Shown: positions 31,248 to 40,295 of the stretch, piece by piece | Layout: each line of letters begins with the position of its first letter | Numbering within the stretch: the stretch's first letter is position 1 | Assembly (NCBI GenBank): GCA_964510785.1 | Contig: CAZECM010000021.1 | Location: 1 to 46,144, forward strand | Reading direction: 5' to 3' | DNA length: 46,144 nucleotides | Source of the DNA: JAAYZM01 sp964510785 | GTDB taxonomy: Bacteria; Actinomycetota; Actinomycetes; Actinomycetales; Cellulomonadaceae | Notes under the pieces: model-generated | Seen by the model: only the letters and a program-made list of their open reading frames with translations | Told to the model about the DNA's origin: nothing | The model's database searches: none | Position numbers and translations under genes: made by a program

Positions 31248-31330
31248 GCTGCACGATAGCGAGGTCACGGCGCGCGGCGCGGCCCCTGGAGGTTCCCGGG
31301 ACTGTCGGTGGCTCGTGGGAGCGTCGGGGC

Positions 31331-32596
31331 ATGGAGATCCTCATCGCTCTCGTCGCGCTCGTCGTCGGCCTCGTCGTGGGCTCGTTGCTCGCGTCGCAGC
31401 GCGCCCAGGCGAAGGTTCACGACGCCCAGCTCGAGGCCGGTGCGGCGCGCGCGACCCTCGATGCCGAACGCGCCGGCGCGGGCGAACGGTTCAGCGCGGT
31501 CGCGACCGAGGCGCTGCGCCAGAACAACGAGCAGTTCCTCGCCCTCGCGGGCCAGTCGCTCGCCCGCTCGAGCCAGCAGCACAGCGCGGAGCTCGCCAAG
31601 CGGGAAGAGGCGGTTCGGGCGCTCGTCGACCCGATCGCCAAGACGCTCGACGCCGTGAAGGCCCAGGTCTCGGACGCGGAGAAGGCCCGGATCGAGAGCC
31701 ACAGCACGCTCGCCGAGCAGGTCGCCCACATGCGCCAGACCTCCGAGCTGTTGCGCGGTGAGACGAGCCAGCTCGTCACCGCGCTGCGCTCGGCCCAGAC
31801 CCGCGGCGCGTGGGGCGAGATGCAGCTGCGCCGCGTCGTCGAGGCGGCCGGGATGCTCGAGCGCGTCGACTTCACCGAGCAGCCCTCCGTCCGGACGGAC
31901 GACGGGCTGCAGCGCCCCGACATGGTGGTGCGCCTCGCGGGAGGCAAGCACGTCGTGGTCGACGCCAAGGTGCCGTTCCTCGGCTACCTCGACGCCCAGC
32001 AGGCGGGCGACCCCACCGTGCGCACGGACCGGCTCGCGGCGCACGCCCGGCACGTGCGCGGGCACGTGGACCAGCTCGGGGCGAAGCAGTACTGGGAGCA
32101 GTTCTCGCCCGCCCCGGAGTTCGTCGTGATGTTCGTGCCGGCCGAGGCGTTCCTCGCGGCGGCCCTCGACGAGGACCCGGCGCTGCTCGAGTACGCGATC
32201 GCGCGCAACGTGCTGCTCGCGACACCCACCACGCTCCTCGCGCTGTTGCGTACCGTCGCCTACTCGTGGCGCCAGGAGGCGCTCGCCGAGAACGCCCAGC
32301 AGGTGCTCACGCTCGGCAAGGAGCTGCACGGGCGGCTCGCGACGATGGGCGGTCACCTCACGAAGCTCGGGCGCGCGATCGGCTCGGCCGCCGCCGCCTA
32401 CAACGAGACCGTCGGTTCGATGGAGCGTCGGGTGCTCGTGAGCGCCCGCAAGCTCGCGGACCTCGGGGTAGTCGACGGCGAGCTCGACCCGACGACTCCC
32501 GTCGAGGTGCAGCTGTCCATGGTGTCCGCGCCCGAGCTCGTCGCCTCGGCGGAGGAGCACGTCGTGGCCATCGACGACGCAGCGCGGGAAGGCTGA
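31331..32596 (+). CDS. rmuC: DNA recombination protein RmuC
   Basis: A 421-residue RmuC homologue. An N-terminal membrane helix (residues 2-22) is followed by a coiled coil rich in Ala, Glu and Gln (about 25-150) and the RmuC nuclease-like domain (about 160-360): LRSAQTRGAWGEMQLRRVVE, QRPDMVVRLAGGKHVVVDAK, VPFLGYLDA and FVVMFVPAEAFLAAAL. RmuC limits inversions at short inverted repeats and restricts some mobile elements; the PD-(D/E)XK-like core includes the VDAKVP strand. The ATG follows a GGGG-rich site. The DUF2252 gene is divergent upstream. Confidence 0.95.
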   Translation: MEILIALVALVVGLVVGSLLASQRAQAKVHDAQLEAGAARATLDAERAGAGERFSAVATEALRQNNEQFLALAGQSLARSSQQHSAELAKREEAVRALVDPIAKTLDAVKAQVSDAEKARIESHSTLAEQVAHMRQTSELLRGETSQLVTALRSAQTRGAWGEMQLRRVVEAAGMLERVDFTEQPSVRTDDGLQRPDMVVRLAGGKHVVVDAKVPFLGYLDAQQAGDPTVRTDRLAAHARHVRGHVDQLGAKQYWEQFSPAPEFVVMFVPAEAFLAAALDEDPALLEYAIARNVLLATPTTLLALLRTVAYSWRQEALAENAQQVLTLGKELHGRLATMGGHLTKLGRAIGSAAAAYNETVGSMERRVLVSARKLADLGVVDGELDPTTPVEVQLSMVSAPELVASAEEHVVAIDDAAREG

Positions 32597-32663
32597 CACG
32601 CACGTCGCCGAGGTTGCGCGAGGTCGTACCCGTACCCACGTGGCGCGGACGTAGGCTGCACGG

Positions 32664-33326
32664 ATGAACTCGGCAACGTGGCTCGAGGTCCTCGGTTGGA
32701 CCGGATCTGCCATCCTCGTGTGGTCGCTCCTGCAGAGCAGGATCCTGCGGCTGCGACTCATCAACCTCGTCGGCAGCGTCCTGCTCATCGGGTACAACGC
32801 GGTGCTCGAGGTCTGGCCCATGGTCGGACTCAACTCCGTGCTCGCCGTCATCAACCTCGTGTACCTGCGCAAGCTGCTCACCACACGCCACGACGAGACG
32901 AGCTACGAGATCCTCGAGGTCGCACCCGACGAGGTGTACGTGCGCCACTTCCTGCGCAAGCACGCGGCCGACGTCGCGGGGTTCAACGCACACCTCGACG
33001 CGGAGCGCCTCACGCTGCAGGGCAGGATCGACGACGACGGCGACACCGTGCCGCTGCGCATGTTCCTCGTGCTGCACGGCACCGAGACTGTCGGCGTCGT
33101 AGCGCTGCGACCGGCACCGGGGGGCGTCGGCGTCGTCGCCCTCGACTACGTGACCGAGCGCTACCGCGACTTCACCCCCGGCGAGTTCGTCTTCCGACGC
33201 AGCGAGACGCTCGCGGCACAGGGGTTCACCCACATCGAGGTACCGGCCGCGATGGCCGCCCCGTACTACGAGCGGATCGGGTTCTCGCGCCAGGGCGAGG
33301 GGTTCGCGCTCAACCTCACGGCGTAG
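32664..33326 (+). CDS. YgjV-like membrane protein fused to a GNAT-like C-terminal domain
   Basis: A 220-residue protein. The first 75 residues form an Imp-YgjV-type module of three helices: LEVLGWTGSAILVWSLLQ, LRLINLVGSVLLIGYNAVLE and GLNSVLAVINLVYLRKLL. Residues 80-220 are cytoplasmic and resemble an acetyltransferase fold, with VRHFLRKHAADVAGF, GVVALRPAPGG, VVALDYVTERYRDFTPGEFV and the final PYYERIGFSRQGEGFAL, which matches the GNAT motif-B ending. The acetyl-CoA loop is not canonical, so activity is uncertain. Confidence 0.75.
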   Translation: MNSATWLEVLGWTGSAILVWSLLQSRILRLRLINLVGSVLLIGYNAVLEVWPMVGLNSVLAVINLVYLRKLLTTRHDETSYEILEVAPDEVYVRHFLRKHAADVAGFNAHLDAERLTLQGRIDDDGDTVPLRMFLVLHGTETVGVVALRPAPGGVGVVALDYVTERYRDFTPGEFVFRRSETLAAQGFTHIEVPAAMAAPYYERIGFSRQGEGFALNLTA

Positions 33327-33335
33327 GGCGAGGGG

Positions 33336-34409
33336 TCAGCCCGCCCAGGCCTCGCGCTCGACCGTGACCTCGCGTCGCTCGCGAGCGGACCGTCCGATCG
33401 CGAGCGCGAGCAGGTGGTCCTGGCACGCGTCCGCGAGCGGATAGGGCTCGGGGCCCTCGTCGCGGGCCCACGCACCCGTCCGGACGAGCAGCTCTGCCAC
33501 GGCGATGTCGTCCTCGGAGAGCGCGGACCCGACGAACGGGTTGCGATAGAGCACCTCGCCCTCGAACGTGATGGTGCGCAGATCCACGCCCTCGAGGTTC
33601 AGGTCGACGCCGGCGCGGCGGTACTCGAGGTGGGACGTGATGGGCGTGACGGGGTCGGCGAGCCGGGTCACGGCGTCGTCGACGATCTCCCCCGCCGAGC
33701 CGCGCACCACGATGCGTCGCGAGAGCAGCGGGTTCCACCACTGGTTGGACGTGAAGTCGTAGAGGCCGGAACGGCCGTCGCCGAAGTCGAGCACCGCGAG
33801 GGTCTGGGTCGCGTCCTTCGGCTCCGGGTCCCCCGTCCAGCCGCTCGACGTGAGCGGGTCGACGAGCGGGGCGACCAGGTCGCGGGCCGTGACCGCCACG
33901 GGGTCGAACCCCGCGCCGAGGAAGCCGCGGATGAGCGACGTCGCGTGGTACATGTGCGTCGAGCACACCTGGACGTTGGTGGGCGTGCCGATCGCCCTGG
34001 AGCGCGCGACCGCGAGGCGCGCGGCGTGACCCGGCATGAACAGGTACTGCTCTGCGACCTGCACCAGCCCGCCCGCGCCGACGTCGGACCACAGCGCGCG
34101 CAGCCCGTCCGCGTCCGGCGCCGGCGGCGTCTCGGCGAGCGTCGGGATCCCCTGCCCGACGATCTCGCGGACGGTCTCGGGCATGGCGGGCCACGGGACG
34201 GACGCGATGACGAAGTCCGGCTTGGTCGCCGCGAGCTCGGCGACCGTGCGCACCGTCGGCACGTGCCACTCCGCGGCGACCTGCTCACCCCGCTCGGCGG
34301 TGCGCGTCGCGACGGCGGTGACCCGCAGGTGTGCGGGTGCCGCAGCGGCGAGCCGGAGGAAGAACTGGGAGCGCCAGCCGGAGCCGACGATAGCGAACGT
34401 GGTGGGCAT
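33336..34409 (-). CDS. Gfo/Idh/MocA-family oxidoreductase
   Basis: A 357-residue protein with the N-terminal Rossmann motif FAIVGSGWRSQFFLRLA, followed by VTAVATRTAERGEQVAAEW and PDFVIASVPW. The usual EKP motif is replaced by AETPPAP. The C-terminal dimerisation domain includes GTPTNVQVCSTHMYHATSLI. These enzymes act on sugars or inositols with NAD(P). The gene is preceded by a 10-bp palindrome GAATCGATTC of the kind bound by LacI-type regulators, so carbohydrate control is plausible. No regulator gene is adjacent. Confidence 0.88.
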   Translation of the reverse strand: MPTTFAIVGSGWRSQFFLRLAAAAPAHLRVTAVATRTAERGEQVAAEWHVPTVRTVAELAATKPDFVIASVPWPAMPETVREIVGQGIPTLAETPPAPDADGLRALWSDVGAGGLVQVAEQYLFMPGHAARLAVARSRAIGTPTNVQVCSTHMYHATSLIRGFLGAGFDPVAVTARDLVAPLVDPLTSSGWTGDPEPKDATQTLAVLDFGDGRSGLYDFTSNQWWNPLLSRRIVVRGSAGEIVDDAVTRLADPVTPITSHLEYRRAGVDLNLEGVDLRTITFEGEVLYRNPFVGSALSEDDIAVAELLVRTGAWARDEGPEPYPLADACQDHLLALAIGRSARERREVTVEREAWAG

Positions 34410-34420
34410 GGGGACCTCTC

Positions 34421-34469
34421 CGGGGGCGGCGCTGCCAGGATCGAATCGATTCTAGCGGTGCCGCCCCCG
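34421..34469 (-). promoter_or_regulatory. Stem-loop with internal GAATCGATTC palindrome
   Basis: CGGGGGCGGC (34421-34430) and GCCGCCCCCG (34460-34469) form a 10-bp stem 8 bp beyond the nuclease gene stop. The loop holds a perfect 10-bp palindrome at 34443-34452, 34 bp upstream of the oxidoreductase start. The outer stem could be the nuclease terminator, and the inner palindrome an operator for the next gene. Confidence 0.6.
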
Positions 34470-34477
34470 GGACGAGG

Positions 34478-37400
34478 TCAGCGCCAGATCGGCGAGTGCT
34501 TGCCCGGCTTCCACGGCTTGCCGTGCTTGGGCGGCTTCGGCTTCTTGGGCTTCTTCTTGGAGTCCGTCACCGTGAGCTTGGCCTTCGCCGACGATCCCCG
34601 CACCTCGTCGGAGCCGAGGTAGGTCGCCGTCACCTTGTACGAGCCCTTCTTCAGCTTGCCGCCCACCGTGATGCCGGCCAGGCCGGACTTGAGCGCCACG
34701 GTGCCGATCTTCTTGCCGCCCAGCCGGAACACGACCTTGCCCGTGGGCACGAGACCCTCGGCCTGGACGTGGGCGACCGCCACGGTGGACTGACCCTTCT
34801 TGATGCGGTCCGGCGTGAGCACGAGCGTGGTCGTGGACGCCACGGGCCCGGTCGGTTCGGGCTCGGTCACCGTGACCGGGACCCGCACGACGGTGCCCGA
34901 CGGCGCGGCCGTGAGCAGCAGCACGGTGTCGCCGACGACGTCCCCCGGCACCACGAGCGAGAGGCTCGCCGCCCCGCCGTCGACCACGACGTCGTCGAAC
35001 ACGGCCGCCGAGCCCACCCACGCGATCGCGAGCGAGGTGTTGAGCGGACTGCCGAGCGACGTGAGGTCGAGGCCTGCGACGTCGAGCTCGAGGGTCGCAC
35101 CCTGCTCGACGGACTGTCCCGTTGCCGGGACCTGGACGGCCCGCCGTCCGAAGTCCGGGCTGAGCGGGCTGTTCGCCGTCACGTACGCGATCCACGCGTC
35201 CCGGTCGAGCAGACCCGAGTCCCGGGTGTCGGAGCCGTCGCGGAAGACCCGGAAGTTGTCGCCACCCTGCAGCAAGAAGCTGAAGGAGCCGATCCGGTAC
35301 TCCGCAGCGGGGTCGATCGGTGCCCCGTCGACCCAGATGCCCGTGATGTGCTCGCCCTGCGCGGCGGCGGGGTCGAACGTGTAGGACACGTTCTCCGAGA
35401 GCCCGAGCTGCAGGTACGGGCGCGAGGGCACGTTGCCGGCGTCGTCGGTCTGCCACTGCTGCTCGAGCATCACCTTGACCTGGGCGCCCGTGAGGGTCGT
35501 GGTCCACAGGTTGTTCAGGAACGGCAGGACGCCGTTCGCCTCGGCGAACGTGATGTCCCCGGCGAACAGCTCGGAGCGCAGGCCACCGGGGTTGACGACC
35601 CCGATCTGCGCGCCGCCGAACGTCTCGTCGGAGAGCGTGTCGAGCAGCGCGTCCGCCACGAGGTTGCCCAGCGTGGACTCGCTCGCCCGGTCGTCACGAC
35701 CGTCCGCAGGTTCGGGGCCGGGTCCGACGTAGACGCCGCCCACGTAGCTGCCGCCCGAGAACGCCGTCGTGATGTCCGCCATCGCGGAGCCGACGACGAC
35801 GGAACCGACCTCGTCGGCGTGGTCGAGCGCGGCATCGACGATCGTGGCCACCTCGGCCACGCGCGGGTAGGTCGCGACGAGCTCGTCGACGGGGGTCGAG
35901 ACGCGCGGCACGATCTGCTGCGAGTAGTCGAGGACGTCACCGCTCGCGCGGTCCACCGTGAGCACGATCTGCCCCACCGCGGTGCCGTACTCGCCCGACT
36001 GCATGATCGGTCGGGTCTGGTCGCCACCACCCGGGACGGGCCCGTCGAAGGCGTACCGACCGTTGGTGTGCCCGTTGATGATGGCGTCCACCTCGGGAGC
36101 GACGTCGTTGACGATCGAGGCGAACGTCGCGCTCTGGGCCACGGCGTCCTCGAGGGTCGCGCCGGTGGACTGGATGAGCGCCGAACCCTCGTGGAAGGTC
36201 GCCAGGATCACCTGGGCCTCCCCGTTGGACTCGTCGCCGTCGGAGAGCTGGGCCGCCACGCGGTTGACGGCCTCGACGGGGTCGCCGAAGTCGAGCCCGG
36301 CCACACCCGCGGGCAGGACGAGCGTCGGCGTCTCCACCGTGACGGCACCGATCACGCCGACACTCACGCCGTCGACGTCGAAGAGCGCGTACTCGTCGAG
36401 CACCGGCGTGGTCGTGCCCTCGGTGTAGACGTTCGCGCCGAGGTAGTCCCACTGGGCGTTGCGCGCGCCGTCGGGCCCGATCACGCGATCGGTGAGGTCC
36501 GCGAAGCCCTGGTCGAACTCGTGGTTGCCCACGGCCGAGGCGTCGAGCTCGAGCGCGTTGAGCACGTCGATCGTGGGCTGGTCCTGCTGGACCGAGGAGG
36601 CGAACTCGCTCGCCCCGATGTTGTCGCCCGCGGCCCACACGAGGGTGTTGCCCTCGCCGCCCGCCGCGCGCAGCTGCTCGATCGTGCCGGCCCACTGCGC
36701 CGTGGTCGAGTTGATGCGCCCGTGGAAGTCGTTGAAGCTCAGCAGGTTGAGGTCCACGGTCGTGGCCGGCCCGCCGTCGGCCAGGTCGAAGCCCACGACC
36801 ACCGGGTCGTGGTCGGAGGCCCGGTACAGCGACGTGTCGTAGAAGTTCGTCGCGTTGTAGTTGTAGCGCGAGTACTCGAGCGCGAGCGCCTCGACGGCGT
36901 TGATGTTCCACACGTCGACACCGGTCACACCTCCGTCGGCCGCCGCGGAGGCGAAGATGTGGTCGAGCGAACCGACCTCCCCGCCGAACACGTACGTCGA
37001 CTCGCCCGTCTTGGGCGCCTGGTTGACGTAGCCCGCGGCCTCGATGACCTTGACCGGGTCCTCGTGGCCGTAGGAGTTGAAGTCGCCGAGCAGGAACACG
37101 CGGTCGGTGCCGACGTCGGCCGCGACGTCCGCCGCGAAGTCGACGAGGGCCGTGGCCTGCGCCACACGAGCGGGGTTGAACGCGCCCTGCCCGTCACCCT
37201 GGTCGAGGTCGGGTCCGGTCGCACCGGTCGCGCTCTTGGACTTGAAGTGGTTCACGACGGCGAGGAAGACGCCGTCGTCGTCCCCGACGTGCCCGAACGC
37301 CTGGGCGAGGGGCTCCCGGGCGTTGGAGAAGGCAGTCGAGCCGTCGAGGATGACGGAGTCGCCCACGAGCTCGACCACGGCGGGCCGGTAGATGAACGCG

Positions 37401-39280
37401 GTACGGATGACGTCCTCGCCCGCGGGCACGGCCGCCGGTGACGGCGCGAAGGCCCAGGTCCCGGGCCCCTCGACGTCGTTGAGCGCCGCGACGAGGGCCG
37501 CGAGCGCCATGTCACGGTCCACGCCGAACCGGGTCGAGCTCTCGATCTCCTCGAGGCCGACGACGTCGGCACCGAGCGCCGTGATCGCGCCCACGATCTT
37601 GACCTGCTGGCGCTCGAGGTTCTCGGCGTTCGCCGCCCCCCGCGCGTCGCACCCGCCGCTGACCGTGATGGGGTTGCCCTCGCGGTCGTTGAAGAAGGTG
37701 CACCCGACGAGGGTGTCGCCCGTCGTCGCGAAGTAGTTCAGCACGTTGAAGGTCGCGATCTTGACCTGGCCGCCCACGTCCTCGGGGGCCGCGGTGCGCG
37801 TGTTCGCGAACGTGGCCGGCTGCACCGTCGCGGCGTTCGCCGGGGTGAGGTGGGTCGTCGGCTGGAGCTTCCACGCGTTGTTGCGGTAGTCGAGGACGAC
37901 GGGCTGGTTGAAGCTCGCCGCCGCCCCCGTGCGCACCGGGTTGTCGAGCGAGAGGTAGGGCAGCGGGATGTTCTTGTTCGCACCACCGTTCGCGGTGGAC
38001 AGGAAGTTGATCGAGGCGCCGTCGTCGAGCACGACGCGGCGGCCCGCGTTGTCGGCGACGAGCGCGGCCTGCTCGGCGCTGCCCGGGGCCGCGAGGTCCG
38101 TCGGGACGACGAGCGGGCTCGAGCCCGCGGCGAGGATGATCTCGCCGAACTGGTTCGTGGGGAACACGTCGGAGACGACGAAGTCGCCCTCGATGTCGAG
38201 GAGCATGCCCTCGAGCACCTCGCGCTCGGCCGCCGTGGCGGGGTAGGCCGTCGTCGTCGCCTTGACCGCCTCGGCGGGCTCGGCGAGCTGGACGACCTCG
38301 CCGGACGTCACGGAGATCTCGGTGAGGCCGAAGAACTCGACCACGTCGCCGGTCACCCGGAGGTGGTCGCCGATCTCGACGCCCGCGGTGGTGCCGAACA
38401 CGAAGATGCCGTGGGACGCCTCGTGGTCGTCGCCGAGGTCGCCGCCGGTGCCCGCAGTCTGCAGGTAGAAGCCGTCGAAGCCGCCCGTGGGGTACACGGC
38501 GGTGACGACACCGGTGGTGGTCACGAGCTCGCCGACGACGGGGCTCTCGTCACCCGTGCCCTGGATCTCGGCGATCGTGAGCTCGAGGGGGTCGCCCGGG
38601 TCGCCGGGGTCGCCGTCGTCGCCCGAGGCCGTCGGGGTGATCGTGGACAGCAGCGTGAAGTCGGCCAGGTTGTTGTCGGTGTCGATGCCGTTCGTCCGGT
38701 TGAAGGACGGGGCGTTCGTGTTGTTGACCGGCGCGGCGGCGAGCGCCGTCTCGAAGGTGTTCGAGCCGCCGTAGCCGAGGAGGTCGACGACGGCGCCCCC
38801 CGTGGTGACCGAGCCCGGGGTCAGCGACAGCGCGGTCGGGACGTTGGCCAGCACGATGGTGCCGGTGGTGCCCGAGGGGTTGATGGATCCGTCGACGTCG
38901 GGGGTCGGCAGGTCGGCACCGTTCGTGCCGTTGGACCCGCCCGAGACGAGGAAGTAGCCGCCCGCGGCGATCGTGCCGCTGAGCGCGGTGACGCCCGTGA
39001 AGCTGCCCGTGCCGGTCGCGCTGCGGTACTGCAGCGACCAGTTGGTGAGGTCCACGTCGGCGTCGGTGGGGTTGTACAGCTCGATGAACTTCTCGTTGAA
39101 GGCCGCCCCGGCGCTGCCACCGGAGAGGAAGGCTTCGTTGATGACGACGCCCGAGCCGTCGGGCGCGGCAGCGGCGGGCTGGAACCCGACGAGGCCGATG
39201 GCGACGGCGATCGCCGCGACCGCCGCGAACCGGGTTGTCCGCGACCTTCCTTGAGTGTTCGATCTGCGCATCCGGTACAC
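34478..39280 (-). CDS. Secreted multidomain nuclease / 5'-nucleotidase
   Basis: A 1600-residue extracellular enzyme. A GTG at 39280 has GAGGAG 6 bp upstream and leads into a signal peptide (RSRTTRF, hydrophobic core, QPAAAAPDG). Domains: lamin-tail (about 35-160: VVINEAFLSGG), a GDPGDPGD linker, an OB-fold ExeM/NucH-type region (225-400), an endonuclease/exonuclease/phosphatase domain (about 505-830: KIATFNVLNYFA, VNHFKSKS, LLGDFNSYG, SDHDPVV), a metallophosphatase (about 845-1110: LSFNDFHGR, AVGNHEFDQG, INGHTNGRYAF), the 5'-nucleotidase C-terminal domain (about 1170-1370: VVNPGGLRSE), Ig-like repeats and a Lys/Pro-rich basic tail. It probably degrades external DNA and dephosphorylates the nucleotides. 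No LPxTG motif is present. Confidence 0.93.
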   Translation of the reverse strand: MYRMRRSNTQGRSRTTRFAAVAAIAVAIGLVGFQPAAAAPDGSGVVINEAFLSGGSAGAAFNEKFIELYNPTDADVDLTNWSLQYRSATGTGSFTGVTALSGTIAAGGYFLVSGGSNGTNGADLPTPDVDGSINPSGTTGTIVLANVPTALSLTPGSVTTGGAVVDLLGYGGSNTFETALAAAPVNNTNAPSFNRTNGIDTDNNLADFTLLSTITPTASGDDGDPGDPGDPLELTIAEIQGTGDESPVVGELVTTTGVVTAVYPTGGFDGFYLQTAGTGGDLGDDHEASHGIFVFGTTAGVEIGDHLRVTGDVVEFFGLTEISVTSGEVVQLAEPAEAVKATTTAYPATAAEREVLEGMLLDIEGDFVVSDVFPTNQFGEIILAAGSSPLVVPTDLAAPGSAEQAALVADNAGRRVVLDDGASINFLSTANGGANKNIPLPYLSLDNPVRTGAAASFNQPVVLDYRNNAWKLQPTTHLTPANAATVQPATFANTRTAAPEDVGGQVKIATFNVLNYFATTGDTLVGCTFFNDREGNPITVSGGCDARGAANAENLERQQVKIVGAITALGADVVGLEEIESSTRFGVDRDMALAALVAALNDVEGPGTWAFAPSPAAVPAGEDVIRTAFIYRPAVVELVGDSVILDGSTAFSNAREPLAQAFGHVGDDDGVFLAVVNHFKSKSATGATGPDLDQGDGQGAFNPARVAQATALVDFAADVAADVGTDRVFLLGDFNSYGHEDPVKVIEAAGYVNQAPKTGESTYVFGGEVGSLDHIFASAAADGGVTGVDVWNINAVEALALEYSRYNYNATNFYDTSLYRASDHDPVVVGFDLADGGPATTVDLNLLSFNDFHGRINSTTAQWAGTIEQLRAAGGEGNTLVWAAGDNIGASEFASSVQQDQPTIDVLNALELDASAVGNHEFDQGFADLTDRVIGPDGARNAQWDYLGANVYTEGTTTPVLDEYALFDVDGVSVGVIGAVTVETPTLVLPAGVAGLDFGDPVEAVNRVAAQLSDGDESNGEAQVILATFHEGSALIQSTGATLEDAVAQSATFASIVNDVAPEVDAIINGHTNGRYAFDGPVPGGGDQTRPIMQSGEYGTAVGQIVLTVDRASGDVLDYSQQIVPRVSTPVDELVATYPRVAEVATIVDAALDHADEVGSVVVGSAMADITTAFSGGSYVGGVYVGPGPEPADGRDDRASESTLGNLVADALLDTLSDETFGGAQIGVVNPGGLRSELFAGDITFAEANGVLPFLNNLWTTTLTGAQVKVMLEQQWQTDDAGNVPSRPYLQLGLSENVSYTFDPAAAQGEHITGIWVDGAPIDPAAEYRIGSFSFLLQGGDNFRVFRDGSDTRDSGLLDRDAWIAYVTANSPLSPDFGRRAVQVPATGQSVEQGATLELDVAGLDLTSLGSPLNTSLAIAWVGSAAVFDDVVVDGGAASLSLVVPGDVVGDTVLLLTAAPSGTVVRVPVTVTEPEPTGPVASTTTLVLTPDRIKKGQSTVAVAHVQAEGLVPTGKVVFRLGGKKIGTVALKSGLAGITVGGKLKKGSYKVTATYLGSDEVRGSSAKAKLTVTDSKKKPKKPKPPKHGKPWKPGKHSPIWR

Positions 39281-39385
39281 CGTGATCTCCTCGCTCGTGG
39301 CTGACATCCGGAACATAGGAAGGCGTGGTGGCCGCGATGTGTCCGTGGTGCGAACTTCGTCGGTCGCCTCGTCCACCCGATAGGG

Positions 39386-39403
39386 CTCACCCGAGCGGGT
39401 GAG
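39386..39403. promoter_or_regulatory. 18-bp operator-like palindrome upstream of nuclease and CAP genes
   Basis: CTCACCCGAGCGGGTGAG, with perfect 8-bp arms around a 2-bp centre, lies in the 287-bp divergent gap, 106 bp from the nuclease start and 165 bp from the CAP-protein start. The loop is too short for a terminator. No other recognisable feature occurs in this gap; a -10-like TATGTT for the nuclease lies on the minus strand at 39312-39317. Confidence 0.55.
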
Positions 39404-39567
39404 TCCTCTCGGCCCGAGTATGTGTCCGATTCGTCCCTTCCGCACGTCGAGCCTGGCCCGATCCGCGCACGCAGCGCACCAATTCGGTCGAAATGCGTCA
39501 AGTTCCCGTGTGGCGATGCCGATACCCAGCACTGAAGGTGGTAAAAGCGCCCCGCGATCGGAGCACC

Positions 39568-40125
39568 ATGAGATCTCGCAACCTCGCGACCATCGCACTC
39601 GCCGCCCTGCTCTCGTGCGGGCTCCTCGCACCCGCAGCCGCCGCGGTGCCGGCGTCGAGCGGTCCAGCCGCGTCGACCGTCGTCAGTGCGGCGAAGTCGA
39701 AGGCCGCGGCGAAGTCGAAGGCCGTGACCTCGAAGAAGGCCAAGCACAAGGCGATCGAGAAGCACATCCTCGCCGCCGTGAACAAGGCGCGGGTCAAGGC
39801 CGGGCTGAAGAAGCTCAAGCGCTCGACGAAGGTCGTCAAGGTGGCGCGAGCCTGGTCGGTCTCCCAGGCGAAGCGCGGGCGGCTCGCGCACAACCCCAGC
39901 TACTCGCGCCAGATCCCCCAGGGGTGGACGCGAGCGAGCGAGAACGTCGCGTGGACCTCCGCCCGGGGTTCCGCGAAGGCGCTCGCCAAGCGCATCGTGA
40001 AGCTGTGGATGAAGTCGAGCGGCCACCGCGCCAACATCCTGCACCGCGACTTCACCACGACCGGCGTCGGAGTCGCGTACTCGAAGAAGCACGGCTGGTA
40101 CTTCACGCAGAACTTCTCCGACTGA
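39568..40125 (+). CDS. Secreted CAP (SCP/PR-1-like) domain protein
   Basis: A 185-residue exported protein. The signal peptide is MRSRNLATIALAALLSCGLL followed by APAAAAVPA. A Lys/Ala-rich linker (KSKAAAKSKAVTSKKAK, about residues 48-64) precedes a CAP domain with AVNKARVKAGLKKLKRS, AHNPSYSRQ, RASENVAW and the SSGHRANIL hallmark, ending GVAYSKKHGWYFTQNFSD. The gene has a GGAG site before its ATG. Bacterial CAP proteins are secreted and have no firmly assigned activity. The mature protein is very basic. It is divergent from the secreted nuclease gene. Confidence 0.9.
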   Translation: MRSRNLATIALAALLSCGLLAPAAAAVPASSGPAASTVVSAAKSKAAAKSKAVTSKKAKHKAIEKHILAAVNKARVKAGLKKLKRSTKVVKVARAWSVSQAKRGRLAHNPSYSRQIPQGWTRASENVAWTSARGSAKALAKRIVKLWMKSSGHRANILHRDFTTTGVGVAYSKKHGWYFTQNFSD

Positions 40126-40295
40126 CGACCGGGTCGCCCACGGGCCGCCGTCGTCGTCGGCCCCGCCTCCCCTCCGGCACCGAGACGCACGGCTAACCCC
40201 GACGTCCTCGACCTGGCTCCGACTTTGGTCCTGCCGCGCCCACCCGCGCTGGCTAGCATGACGAGCAGGCCCGGCTCCGACGAAGGAGAGCTCGC

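Noticed and set aside
34496..37441. 981-codon open frame antisense to the nuclease gene
   Set aside because: Arg/Val/Asp/Gly-rich translation without family character; a product of high GC opposite a real gene.
40142..40163. GGGCCG / CGGCCC stem after the CAP gene
   Set aside because: Only 6 bp with a 10-nt loop in GC-rich sequence; not distinguishable from background.
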